NCBI RefSeq assembly: GCF_016405905.1
Contig: NZ_JAEFCB010000009.1
Location: forward strand, 62,001 to 126,000
Reading direction: 5' to 3'
DNA length: 64,000 bases
Origin: Variovorax sp. IB41
GTDB lineage: Bacteria > Pseudomonadota > Gammaproteobacteria > Burkholderiales > Burkholderiaceae_C
Of this stretch, positions 1 through 7,499 are shown piece after piece (the stretch's first letter is position 1; each line of letters opens with the position of its first letter). The notes under the pieces are model-generated. The model was not told where the DNA came from. It ran no database searches and saw only the letters and a program-made list of their open reading frames with translations. The position numbers and the translations under genes are program-made.

Positions 1-1154
1 TGCGCATCACCGACCATGCGCAGGCGCTCAAGCGCGCCGGCCGCCCGGTGATCGTGCTGGGCGCGGGCGAGCCCGACTTCGACACGCCCGAGAACATCCG
101 GCATGCGGCCTCGCAGGCCATTGCGCGCGGCGACACGCGCTACACGGTGCTCGACGGCAGCCCGGCGATGAAGGCGGCGGTGCAGCTCAAATTCAAGCGC
201 GACAACGCGCTCGAATTCGCGCTCGACGAGATCAGCGTGAGCGCGGGCGCCAAGCAGGTGATCTTCAATGCGCTGATGGCGAGCCTCGATCCGGGCGACG
301 AAGTGATCCTGCCCGCGCCGTACTGGACCTCGTACGCGGACATCGTGCAGATCTGCGGCGGCGTGCCGGTGTCGGTGGCGTGCGGCGAGGAGAACGGCTT
401 TCGGCTGACCGCGGCGCAGCTGCAGGCGGCCATCACGCCGCGCACGCGCTGGCTGTTTCTCAACTCGCCCTCGAACCCGAGCGGCGCGGCCTACAGCGCC
501 GAGCAGCTCAAGCCGATCACCGACGTGCTGCTCGATCACCCGGGCGTCTGGGTGCTGGCGGACGACATCTACGAACACATCCTCTACGACGGCCTCGCCT
601 TCGCGACGCCGGTGGCGGTCGAGCCGCGCCTGTGCGAACGCACGCTCACGGTGAACGGCGTGTCCAAGGCCTATGCGATGACCGGCTGGCGCGTGGGCTA
701 CGGCGCCGGGCCGCGCGCATTGATCGCGGCGATGGCCGTGGTGCAGAGCCAGTCGACCTCGTGCCCGTCGTCGGTGAGCCAGGCCGCGGCGATCGAGGCG
801 CTCACCGGACCGCAGGGCATCGTGGCAGAGCGCTGCGCATCGTTTCAACAGCGCCGCGACTTCGTCGTGGCCGCACTCAACCGCACGCCGGGCCTGCATT
901 GCCGCGTGCCCGAGGGTGCCTTCTACACATTCGCGAGCTGTGCCGGCGTGCTCGGCAAACGCACCGCTGGCGGCGCGCTGCTGCAGACCGACAGCGACTT
1001 CTGCCGCTACCTGCTGCAGGACTTCGACGTGGCCGTGGTGCCGGGCAGCGTGTTCGGGCTCGCGCCGTATTTCCGCATCTCGTATGCGACGTCGATGGCG
1101 CAGCTGGAAGAGGCCTGTGCGCGGATCGCCGCTGCCTGCGCCGCGCTCTCCTGA
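1..1154 (+). CDS. PLP-dependent aminotransferase (aspartate/aromatic class I-like), 5' end cut by window
   Basis: This is a fold-type I aminotransferase that moves an amino group between an amino acid and a 2-oxo acid using pyridoxal phosphate. The reading frame is open from base 3 and already codes for protein (RITDHAQALKRAGRPV) before the first GTG at 48, so the real start lies upstream of the window. Family signatures visible are GAGEPDFDTPENI near the N-terminus, NSPSNPSGAAY, ADDIYEHILYDG, and NGVSKAYAMTGWRVGYG, which carries the Schiff-base lysine. About 383 residues are visible against a usual 390-400. The stop is 25 bp before the ThDP enzyme on the same strand, so the two probably form one transcript. 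The substrate cannot be told from sequence; aspartate, aromatic or branched amino acids are all possible. Confidence 0.9.
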   Translation, partial: RITDHAQALKRAGRPVIVLGAGEPDFDTPENIRHAASQAIARGDTRYTVLDGSPAMKAAVQLKFKRDNALEFALDEISVSAGAKQVIFNALMASLDPGDEVILPAPYWTSYADIVQICGGVPVSVACGEENGFRLTAAQLQAAITPRTRWLFLNSPSNPSGAAYSAEQLKPITDVLLDHPGVWVLADDIYEHILYDGLAFATPVAVEPRLCERTLTVNGVSKAYAMTGWRVGYGAGPRALIAAMAVVQSQSTSCPSSVSQAAAIEALTGPQGIVAERCASFQQRRDFVVAALNRTPGLHCRVPEGAFYTFASCAGVLGKRTAGGALLQTDSDFCRYLLQDFDVAVVPGSVFGLAPYFRISYATSMAQLEEACARIAAACAALS

Positions 1155-1179
1155 ACATCTTCATTCCACTGGAACCCAC

Positions 1180-2853
1180 ATGACTTCCTCCCGCACCGGC
1201 GGCCAGATCCTGGTCGACCAGCTCATCACCCACGGCGTCAAGCAGCTCTTCTGCGTGCCCGGCGAAAGCTTCCTGGCCGTGCTCGACGCGCTGCACGATG
1301 CATCGATCGACGTGACGGTGTGCCGGCAGGAGGGCGGCGCCACGATGATGGCCGAGGCGCAGGGCAAGCTCACGGGCAAGCCGGGCGTCTGCTTCGTCAC
1401 GCGCGGCCCCGGCGCCACCAACGCGGCGGCGGGCGTGCACATCGCGCACCAGGACTCGACGCCGCTCCTGCTGTTCGTCGGCCAGGTCGCGCGCGACGCG
1501 ATGGGCCGCGAAGCCTTCCAGGAGCTGGACTACAGCGCGGTGTTCGGCACGATGGCCAAGTGGGTCGTGCAGATCGACGACCCGGCGCGCGTGCCCGAAC
1601 TCGTCTCGCGCGCTTTCCATGTCGCGACCTCGGGCCGGCCCGGTCCGGTGGTGATCGCGCTGCCGGAAGACATGCTGACCGAAGCCGCCGTGGTGGCCGA
1701 TGCGTTGCCCTATGCCGTGACCGAAACCCATCCCGGCGCGGCACAACTGGCCGAGCTGCAGCAGCGCCTGTCGCAAGCGCAACGGCCCGTCGTCATCCTG
1801 GGCGGCAGCCGCTGGTCCGAAGCCGCGACGCAGCAGTTCGCGCAGTTCGCCGAGGCCTATGCGCTGCCCGTCTACTGCTCGTTCCGCCGCCAGATGCTGA
1901 TGTCCGCCGAGCACCCCTGCTACGCGGGCGACCTGGGGCTCGGCGCGAACCCGCGCATGCTGGCGCGCGTCAGCGATGCGGACCTCGTGCTGCTGGTGGG
2001 CGGGCGTCTGTCGGAAGTGCCGTCGCAGGGCTATGAGCTGTTCGCGATCCCGCAACCGAAGCAGGCGCTGGTGCATGTGCACGCGGATGCCGACGAGCTC
2101 GGCAAGCTCTACCGCCCGGCGCAGGGCATTCATGCCACGCCGCAGGCCTTCGCTGAAGCCGTGTCCACGCTGCGCCCCGCGTCACCGCCCGCGTGGCAGG
2201 CCGAGACGAAGACCGCGCGCGAAGAGTTTCTGCGCTGGAGCGACCCGGCGCCCATCCGCATTCCCGGTCCGCTGCAGATGGGCGAGGTCATGCAGCACCT
2301 GCGCGAGGTGCTGCCGGCCGACACCATCTTCTGCAACGGTGCGGGCAACTTCGCGACCTGGGTGCACCGCTTCTGGCCGTTCCGCGCGTTCGCGAGCCAG
2401 CTCGCGCCCACCAGCGGTTCGATGGGCTACGGCCTGCCGGCCGGCGTTGGCGCCAAGCGCCTGTGGCCCGAACGCGAGGTGGTCGTGTTCGCGGGCGACG
2501 GCGATTTCATGATGCATGGCCAGGAGTTCGCGACCGCCGTGCAGTACGGCCTGCCGATCCTCGTGGTGCTGCTGGACAACGGCATGTACGGCACGATCCG
2601 CATGCACCAGGAAAAGCACTACCCCGGCCGCATCAGCGCCACGCAGTTGAAGAACCCCGACTTCCGCGGCTACGCCGAGGTGTTCGGCGGCCACGGCGAG
2701 CGCGTGACCACGACGGAAGAATTCGGCCCCGCACTCGCGCGTGCACGGGCCAGCGGCAAGCCGGCGATCCTGCACTGCCTGCTGGACCCCGAGGCGATCA
2801 CGCCGGCCAGCACGCTGCAGTCGATTCGCAAGGCCGCGCTGGCCGCGAACTGA
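1180..2853 (+). CDS. thiamine diphosphate-dependent decarboxylase/synthase (acetolactate synthase-like)
   Basis: A 557-residue cytoplasmic enzyme of the pyruvate-oxidase/acetolactate-synthase/benzoylformate-decarboxylase superfamily, which cleaves or condenses 2-oxo acids through a ThDP adduct. The N-terminal pyrimidine-binding domain keeps the activating glutamate (CRQEGGAT, about E51). The C-terminal domain has the ThDP/Mg motif beginning GDGDF at about residue 439 and ending at an asparagine near 467 (VVLLDNGMYGTIR). The ATG at 1180 follows the aminotransferase stop directly; the same frame continues open upstream but does not look like family sequence there. No small regulatory subunit gene is adjacent, which argues against a biosynthetic IlvB. 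A transaminase followed by a 2-oxoacid decarboxylase suggests amino acid degradation to an aldehyde, but this is inference. Confidence 0.85.
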   Translation: MTSSRTGGQILVDQLITHGVKQLFCVPGESFLAVLDALHDASIDVTVCRQEGGATMMAEAQGKLTGKPGVCFVTRGPGATNAAAGVHIAHQDSTPLLLFVGQVARDAMGREAFQELDYSAVFGTMAKWVVQIDDPARVPELVSRAFHVATSGRPGPVVIALPEDMLTEAAVVADALPYAVTETHPGAAQLAELQQRLSQAQRPVVILGGSRWSEAATQQFAQFAEAYALPVYCSFRRQMLMSAEHPCYAGDLGLGANPRMLARVSDADLVLLVGGRLSEVPSQGYELFAIPQPKQALVHVHADADELGKLYRPAQGIHATPQAFAEAVSTLRPASPPAWQAETKTAREEFLRWSDPAPIRIPGPLQMGEVMQHLREVLPADTIFCNGAGNFATWVHRFWPFRAFASQLAPTSGSMGYGLPAGVGAKRLWPEREVVVFAGDGDFMMHGQEFATAVQYGLPILVVLLDNGMYGTIRMHQEKHYPGRISATQLKNPDFRGYAEVFGGHGERVTTTEEFGPALARARASGKPAILHCLLDPEAITPASTLQSIRKAALAAN

Positions 2854-2857
2854 GGCG

Positions 2858-3010
2858 TCATCAGAGCGGTCGTTATCGGCCGCTCATTGGCAGCGCCCAC
2901 CAGTGCGCAGGGCATCGGGTGCTCCCCGCAGCGAAATAAAGGGGGAGGGCGAAGCCCGGAGGACATTCGCGGAGGGGAGCACCCGGTGGCCTGTGCACCC
3001 GCCCTGAACG
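2858..3010 (+). repeat. long-hairpin repeat, copy 1 (single hairpin with linker)
   Basis: Fills the gap between two convergent genes. The hairpin spans 2903-2998: an outer arm pair with one G-U and one G-G, then a perfect 12-bp stem (2916-2927 with 2974-2985), an internal loop, a GCGAA/TTCGC stem and an apical GGGC-GAA-GCCC. The core between the stems reads AAATAAAGGGGGAGG here, slightly different from the AAATCAAGGAGGAGG of the other copies. The preceding bases match the linker of the composite copies at 26331 and 55461, but the partner hairpin on the left is absent. There is no T-tract, so it is not a classical intrinsic terminator. Confidence 0.85.
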
Positions 3011-3023
3011 CCAACTAAAAACG

Positions 3024-3326
3024 TCAGCGCAACCCGCCGACATAGCGAGGCGGCGGCGTAGGCGGCGTCCCATCGGGTTGCCGCGCCGCGAGCCGCGCCG
3101 CCCGAGCAAGAGGCTCCATCGCCAGCTCCAGCCGCGTCGCGAGCTGGTCGAGCTCCTCGTCCTTGGTCTCGGCGGCATGCAAGCGCGTCATGCGCACGAT
3201 CTCGGCGGCGTACTCGGCATTGGTGGCCATCCATTCGGTGTCGGTCACGCGCCCGTGCTTTCGCCGCAGTGCCACGTGAAGGCGGGCTGCAAGCGCGATG
3301 CGTTCGCTTTCGGACATGGATGGCAT
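3024..3326 (-). CDS. hypothetical protein downstream of the ammonium channel
   Basis: A 100-residue, probably cytoplasmic helical protein (MPSMSESERIALAARLHVAL...) with no motif I recognise and a proline-rich C-terminus (GTPPTPPPRYVGGLR). The start at 3326 has a good ribosome site (GAGGGAG, 5 bases before ATG). It begins 17 bp after the ammonium channel stop on the same strand, so it is probably co-transcribed with it. It is not a PII protein: there is no T-loop and the length is wrong. Charged heptad-like stretches around residues 45-75 could form a coiled coil. Function unknown. Confidence 0.7.
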   Translation of the reverse strand: MPSMSESERIALAARLHVALRRKHGRVTDTEWMATNAEYAAEIVRMTRLHAAETKDEELDQLATRLELAMEPLARAARLAARQPDGTPPTPPPRYVGGLR

Positions 3327-3343
3327 GGCGTCTCCCTCGGTGG

Positions 3344-4579
3344 TCAGGCTCCCAGGTGTTCACGGTGCTGAGCAAGATCGAGGCCCAGCTGTTCGCTTTC
3401 GGGGTCGACGCGCAACCCGACCAGCACGTGCACCAGGAACAGCACGATCGCCGTCCCCGCCGCGCTGTAGATCGCCACGCTGCCGACCGCGATCGCCTGC
3501 GTCAGCACATTGCCCGCCGCGCCCGAGATGCGTGCATCGGCGAACACGCCCGTGAGGAGCGCCCCCACGATGCCGCCGATGCCGTGCACGCCGAACACGT
3601 CGAGCGAATCGTCCGCGCCGAGCATGTGCTTCAGGCCCGTGGCGCCCCAGTAGCAGGCCAGGCCCGCGATGGCGCCGATGGCCAGCGCCGAGAGCGGCGT
3701 GACGAAGCCGGCGGCCGGCGTGATCGCCACCAGCCCCGCCACGAGGCCCGAGCACAGGCCCAGGAGCGAAGGGCTGCGCCGCACGATCCACTCGCCGATC
3801 ATCCAGCTCATCGCGCCGGCCGCGGCAGCGATGTGCGTGACCAGCATCGCCAGGCCCGCGCGCCCGTCGGCTGCCACCGCCGAGCCCGCATTGAAGCCGA
3901 ACCAGCCGACCCAGAGGAGGCCCGCGCCCATCATCGTCATGGCCAGGCTGTAGGGCTCGAAGGCCTCGCGCCCGTAGCCCTTGCGCGGGCCGAGCGCATA
4001 GGCGCACACCAGCCCCGCGATGCCCGCGTTGACGTGCACGACCGAGCCGCCCGCGAAATCGAGCGCGCCCATCTGCGCGAGCCAGCCGCCCGGCTCCCAC
4101 ACCCAGTGCGCGATGGGCGCATACACCAGCACGCTCCACAGCAGCGCGAACCACAGCACCGCCGAGAAGCGCATGCGCTCGACGAAGGCGCCCAGCACCA
4201 GCGCGGTCGTGATGATCGCGAAGGTCAGCTGGAACATCGCATAGACCGATTCGGGCACGTTGGGCGCGATGTGGCTCACGGCGACCTGCCCGGCTTCCTT
4301 CAGGTACTCGAAGCCCGAGAACCAGAAGCGCCCGGTGCCGCCGAGCCACGGCCAGCCGGCGGTGAAGGCCAGCGAATAGCCCAGCGCGAACCAGGTGAGC
4401 GAGACCGCCGCGGCGATCGCCACGACGGCCGCCATGGTGGCCAGCACGTTCTTGCGCCGCACCATCCCGGCGTAGAAGAGCGCGATGCCGGGCAGCGTCA
4501 TCAGCAGCACGAGGGCGGTCGAGGTCATCATCCAGGCGGTGTCGGCCGCGTTGATGGAGGCTTGCGGGACCAAGGCCAT
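3344..4579 (-). CDS. amt: ammonium transporter (Amt/MEP/Rh family)
   Basis: A 411-residue inner-membrane ammonium channel with about eleven transmembrane helices. The family signature DFAGGSVVHVNAG is at 174-186, with the first pore histidine at H182; the second is H332 in DVFGVHGIGG. Phenylalanine-gate context is seen in AMFQLTFA (about 115-121) and WFGFNAGS (about 226-233). The protein lacks an obvious cleaved signal peptide, as some bacterial Amt proteins do. No glnK-type PII gene precedes it, unlike many proteobacterial glnK-amtB operons. The upstream region carries a sigma-54 promoter and an NtrC-like site, so nitrogen limitation should induce it. The small gene at 3024 follows in the same direction. 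Confidence 0.95.
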   Translation of the reverse strand: MALVPQASINAADTAWMMTSTALVLLMTLPGIALFYAGMVRRKNVLATMAAVVAIAAAVSLTWFALGYSLAFTAGWPWLGGTGRFWFSGFEYLKEAGQVAVSHIAPNVPESVYAMFQLTFAIITTALVLGAFVERMRFSAVLWFALLWSVLVYAPIAHWVWEPGGWLAQMGALDFAGGSVVHVNAGIAGLVCAYALGPRKGYGREAFEPYSLAMTMMGAGLLWVGWFGFNAGSAVAADGRAGLAMLVTHIAAAAGAMSWMIGEWIVRRSPSLLGLCSGLVAGLVAITPAAGFVTPLSALAIGAIAGLACYWGATGLKHMLGADDSLDVFGVHGIGGIVGALLTGVFADARISGAAGNVLTQAIAVGSVAIYSAAGTAIVLFLVHVLVGLRVDPESEQLGLDLAQHREHLGA

Positions 4580-4618
4580 GGCGGTGCGCTTCTTCGAGTT
4601 GTAGGGTGTGGCCTTACG

Positions 4619-4634
4619 TGCACGAGTCGTGCCA
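4619..4634 (-). promoter_or_regulatory. sigma-54 (RpoN) promoter of amt
   Basis: Read on the minus strand this is TGGCACGACTCGTGCA. It matches the sigma-54 consensus TGGCACG-N4-TTGCA at all fixed positions except one, and keeps the obligatory GG and GC dinucleotides exactly 10 bases apart. The predicted transcription start is near 4608, giving a leader of about 30 bases before the amt ATG at 4579. Confidence 0.75.
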
Positions 4635-4707
4635 CGTCGTTAACTACCAGAAACACTTTGGTTTGCGAATCGGCCGTTCGCAGTAAGGCAAAGCGGGTAA
4701 TTCCCAA

Positions 4708-4724
4708 TGCACTGGTGCGGTGCA
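4708..4724 (-). promoter_or_regulatory. NtrC-like enhancer site upstream of amt
   Basis: TGCACTGGTGCGGTGCA matches the NtrC dyad TGCACC-N5-GGTGCA with one mismatch in the left half. It lies about 100 bases upstream of the predicted sigma-54 transcription start, the usual distance for an NtrC enhancer. With the promoter at 4619-4634 it makes amt a likely Ntr-regulon member. Confidence 0.65.
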
Positions 4725-4739
4725 GCACATAAAGTCTGC

Positions 4740-4875
4740 GCACTCGCGAACGGGCCCTGCTCGTGCTGCCGAGGGTCCGAGGAGACAATTTCCCCTTCAA
4801 AAAGAAAAATCCTTCAAGGCTCCGTACGAGATGCCGGTTTGAACTTGAAAGGCGCCGCTGGTCGGCGCCTTTTTT
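4740..4875 (+). ncRNA. candidate small RNA ending in an intrinsic terminator
   Basis: A strong rho-independent terminator lies at 4849-4875: a perfect 9-bp stem (4849-4857 with 4863-4871), loop CTGGT, then a run of T. It acts on the plus strand, yet no plus-strand gene lies upstream; the genes on both sides are on the minus strand. A second hairpin (4751-4758 with 4772-4779, one G-U) precedes it. The terminator is certain; the RNA itself and its 5' end are inferred, and no convincing promoter was seen. The start given is approximate. Confidence 0.4.
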
Positions 4876-5011
4876 ATGCCCGCGCGAAGGGCGTTGGCAG
4901 GTTTTTTCTTCTGATCAAATCTCCTGGGTCGCCCATATACCGCGGTACTTCATTGCTAGCTTTTCAGTAGCAATCTGGGTCAAGCAATCTCCTCATTGCA
5001 ATGCGGTAACT

Positions 5012-5183
5012 ATGGGCACCTTGCTGCTCGCGGGATTTGTCGAATCGATCGACACGGACGCGGATCGATCGTGGAACCGTCGCGCTTTGCATCTTTTCGG
5101 GCGCACCACCGGCGACGCTGCCTGGCACCAACAAGAGCGCGTCGATATGGGGCGCGGCCACCGCCGTGGCGTCCTGGAATGAA
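5012..5183 (+). pseudogene. decayed fragment of a TSUP (TauE/SafE) permease gene
   Basis: Two short stretches resemble the N-terminal region of TSUP sulfite-exporter-type permeases but lie in different frames. The first is an ATG at 5012 reading MGTLLLAGFVESID. The second, about 5094-5180, reads GAPPATLPGTNKSASIWGAA, like the family's G-PP---LGTNK--S--G signature. The region between them is shorter than in intact genes, and nothing recognisable follows. This fits a gene remnant with a deletion and frameshift. The resemblance is from memory of the family and is short, so confidence is modest. Confidence 0.4.
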
Positions 5184-5212
5184 AAAAGCCCCCGCGCTTT
5201 CGTGCAGGGGCT
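5182..5212 (-). terminator. intrinsic terminator of the tctBA operon
   Basis: On the minus strand a GC-rich stem (AGCCCC with GGGGCT, plus inner GC pairs) is followed by six T residues. It begins 25 bp after the tctA stop codon. Confidence 0.8.
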
Positions 5213-5236
5213 CGTTCAGGGAACGCCGGGACGAGC

Positions 5237-6748
5237 CTATTCCTCGACGAAGGCCTCTTCGCGCTTGGCCTTGATCGAGGGCAGCAGCACGATGCACAAC
5301 AGCGCCGCAGCAGCCACCAGCAGCCCCGCCGACAGCGGCCGCGTGACGAACACGCTCCACGCACCCCGCGACAGCAGCAGCGCGCGCCGCAGGTTCTCTT
5401 CCATCATCGGCCCGAGGATGAAGCCCAGCAGCAGCGGCGCCGGCTCGGTCTTGAGCTTCAGGAACAGGTAGCCGATGAAGCCGAAGATCGCGACCATCCA
5501 CACGTCGAAGGTGTTGTTGTTGGTCGAGTACACGCCGATCGCGCAGAAAAGAACGATGGCGGGGAACAGGAACTTGTAGGGCACGGTCAGGAGCTTGATC
5601 CACATGCCGATCAGCGGCAGGTTCAGGATGATCAGCATCGCGTTGCCGATCCACATCGAGGCGATCAGGCCCCAGAAGAGCTCAGGGTTGCTGGTCATCA
5701 CCTGCGGGCCGGGCTGGATGTTGTGGATCGTCATCGCGCCCACCATCAGCGCCATCACGGCGTTGGGCGGAATGCCCAGCGTCAGCAGCGGAATGAACGA
5801 GGTCTGCGCACCGGCGTTGTTGGCCGATTCGGGCGAGGCCACGCCGCGGATGTTGCCCTTGCCGAAGGGCACTTCGCCCGGGCGCATCTTGATCTTCTTC
5901 TCCAGCGCGTAGGCCGCGAAGGCCGCCAGCAGCGCGCCGCCGCCGGGCAGGATGCCCAGCGCGGAGCCCAGCGCCGTGCCGCGCAGCACCGCGGGCGTCA
6001 TGCGCTTGAAGTCGTCCTTGGTGGGCCACAGGCCCTTGACCTTGTGCGTGAAGACTTCGCGCTCGTCGTCGGGCTGCGAGAGGTTGCCGATGATCTCGCC
6101 GTAGCCGAACACGCCCATGGCGATCACCACGAAGCCGATGCCGTCGGTGAGCTCGGGGATGTCGAAGCTGAAGCGGGCGACGCCCGAATTGACGTCGGTG
6201 CCCACGATGCCCAGCAGCAGGCCCAGCACGATCATCGCCACCGCCTTCAGGAGCGAGCCCGAAGCCAGCACGACGGCGCCGATCAGGCCCAGGGTCATCA
6301 GCGAGAAGTACTCGGCCGGGCCGAACTTGAAGGCCAGCTCGGTCAGCGGCGGCGCGAAGGCGGCCAGGATCAGCGTGCCGACGCAACCGGCGAAGAACGA
6401 GCCCAGGCCCGCGGCCGCGAGTGCGGGGCCTGCGCGGCCCTGTCTGGCCATCTGGTAGCCGTCGATGCAGGTGACCACCGAGGACGATTCGCCCGGCAGG
6501 TTCACCAGGATGGCGGTGGTCGAGCCGCCGTACTGCGCGCCGTAGTAGATGCCGGCCAGCATGATCAGCGCCGACACGGGCGGCAGCGCGTAGGTGGCGG
6601 GCAGCAGCATCGCGATGGTCGCGACCGGGCCGATGCCCGGCAGCACGCCGATCAGCGTGCCCAGGATGCAGCCCAGGAGGCAGTACAGCAGGTTGGTGAA
6701 GGTGAAGGCAACGCCGAAACCGATGGAAAGGTTGTGGATCAGGTCCAT
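5237..6748 (-). CDS. tctA: tripartite tricarboxylate transporter, large permease TctA
   Basis: A 503-residue integral membrane protein with about twelve helices, the large permease of a TTT-family secondary transporter driven by an ion gradient. Characteristic segments are GVLPGIGPVATIAMLLP (35-51), YYGAQYGGSTTAILVNLPGE (68-87), ALGILPGGGALLAAFAAY (about 265-282) and IPPNAVMALMVGA. Full length for the family. The start at 6748 has an AGGAG site at good spacing, and tctB ends 12 bp upstream. The cognate receptor TctC is not adjacent; the two Bug-type receptors in this window are some 43 kb away. Substrate (citrate, tartrate, aromatic or other carboxylates) is unknown. Confidence 0.93.
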   Translation of the reverse strand: MDLIHNLSIGFGVAFTFTNLLYCLLGCILGTLIGVLPGIGPVATIAMLLPATYALPPVSALIMLAGIYYGAQYGGSTTAILVNLPGESSSVVTCIDGYQMARQGRAGPALAAAGLGSFFAGCVGTLILAAFAPPLTELAFKFGPAEYFSLMTLGLIGAVVLASGSLLKAVAMIVLGLLLGIVGTDVNSGVARFSFDIPELTDGIGFVVIAMGVFGYGEIIGNLSQPDDEREVFTHKVKGLWPTKDDFKRMTPAVLRGTALGSALGILPGGGALLAAFAAYALEKKIKMRPGEVPFGKGNIRGVASPESANNAGAQTSFIPLLTLGIPPNAVMALMVGAMTIHNIQPGPQVMTSNPELFWGLIASMWIGNAMLIILNLPLIGMWIKLLTVPYKFLFPAIVLFCAIGVYSTNNNTFDVWMVAIFGFIGYLFLKLKTEPAPLLLGFILGPMMEENLRRALLLSRGAWSVFVTRPLSAGLLVAAAALLCIVLLPSIKAKREEAFVEE

Positions 6749-6760
6749 GGTGCGTGCTCC

Positions 6761-7249
6761 TCAGCCCGAGATGAAAGTGGGCCAGACCTGGATCTGGAGC
6801 TTGAGCGCCCAGATGAAGGCCACGTAGCTGCCGGCCGCCAGGATGGTGGAGAGCACCAGCACGTCGCGCAGCTTGAACTGCGTGCCCGCCATGCTGGAAA
6901 TGATCGTGAGCGCGTAGATCGCGATGATCATGCCCATCGCCGGCAGGCCGATGCTCGGCAGGCCCCCCAGCAGGATGCCGAACGCGAGGTTGGCGCCGAG
7001 CACGAAGGCCAGCGGCTTCCAGGCCCATTTGCCGATCTTGTCGCCGTCGGTGGTCTCCACCACCATGGCCTGGAACATGATGACCACCCCGAGGATGGCC
7101 AGAAGGATGCCCAGCATGAGCGGGAAGTAACCGGGGCCCATGCGGGCGCCGTTGCCGACGGTGTAGGTGGTGGCGCCTATCGCGAAGGCGCCCCCCACGG
7201 TGGTGAACATGACCCCTGAAAAGAAGTCCGCCTGACTCTTGATCTTCAT
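6761..7249 (-). CDS. tctB: tripartite tricarboxylate transporter, small permease TctB
   Basis: A 162-residue membrane protein with four predicted helices, the small and poorly conserved permease subunit of the TTT transporter. The start is placed at ATG 7249 (MKIKSQADFFSGVMF), the typical family N-terminus; the frame continues upstream to 7327, but that extension is polar and overlaps a leader hairpin. It is the first gene of tctBA. The leader contains a hairpin reaching the ribosome-binding site and a direct repeat described separately. Confidence 0.88.
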   Translation of the reverse strand: MKIKSQADFFSGVMFTTVGGAFAIGATTYTVGNGARMGPGYFPLMLGILLAILGVVIMFQAMVVETTDGDKIGKWAWKPLAFVLGANLAFGILLGGLPSIGLPAMGMIIAIYALTIISSMAGTQFKLRDVLVLSTILAAGSYVAFIWALKLQIQVWPTFISG

Positions 7250-7254
7250 CGCCT

Positions 7255-7312
7255 CGACCCTCTGTTTTGGAGAGGTGAGGGTCGTCTTGGGCGGCTGACC
7301 GTTGGCTGACCG
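7255..7312 (-). promoter_or_regulatory. tctB leader hairpin and 11-bp-spaced direct repeat
   Basis: An 8-bp inverted repeat (7255-7262 with 7277-7284) would fold in the mRNA directly before the tctB start and includes the purine-rich AGAGGG likely used by the ribosome. Just upstream, GGCTGACCG occurs twice (7293-7301 and 7304-7312), 11 bp apart. That is one helical turn, the spacing typical of OmpR/TctD-type response-regulator sites. The repeats are seen directly; the regulatory role is inferred. Confidence 0.4.
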
Positions 7313-7432
7313 CTCCGGTAAGGACAAATGCTTAGGCCAGGATTAGGGTTCTCCCCGGAGCGACGTTTTTTTCGCCCGCGAAGCCGGTTTTGCGGGCTTC
7401 CTGCAACAGAGGAAAAGGAAGGGCCGGAAACG

Positions 7433-7456
7433 AAAAAAGCTCCCGAAGGAGCTTTT
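7433..7456 (-). terminator. intrinsic terminator of the RRM protein gene
   Basis: On the minus strand: a 9-bp stem AAAAGCTCC/GGAGCTTTT closed by a TTCG tetraloop and followed by further T residues. It begins 43 bp after the stop of the gene at 7500. Confidence 0.85.
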
Positions 7457-7499
7457 CATTCATTCAGAGAGCCGGAGTTCCCTGACTGTGGATGAGGGC

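Noticed and set aside
7373..7400. Hairpin GCCCGC...GCGGGC between tctB and the RRM gene
   Set aside because: Short stem, no T-run in either direction; not enough to call a terminator.
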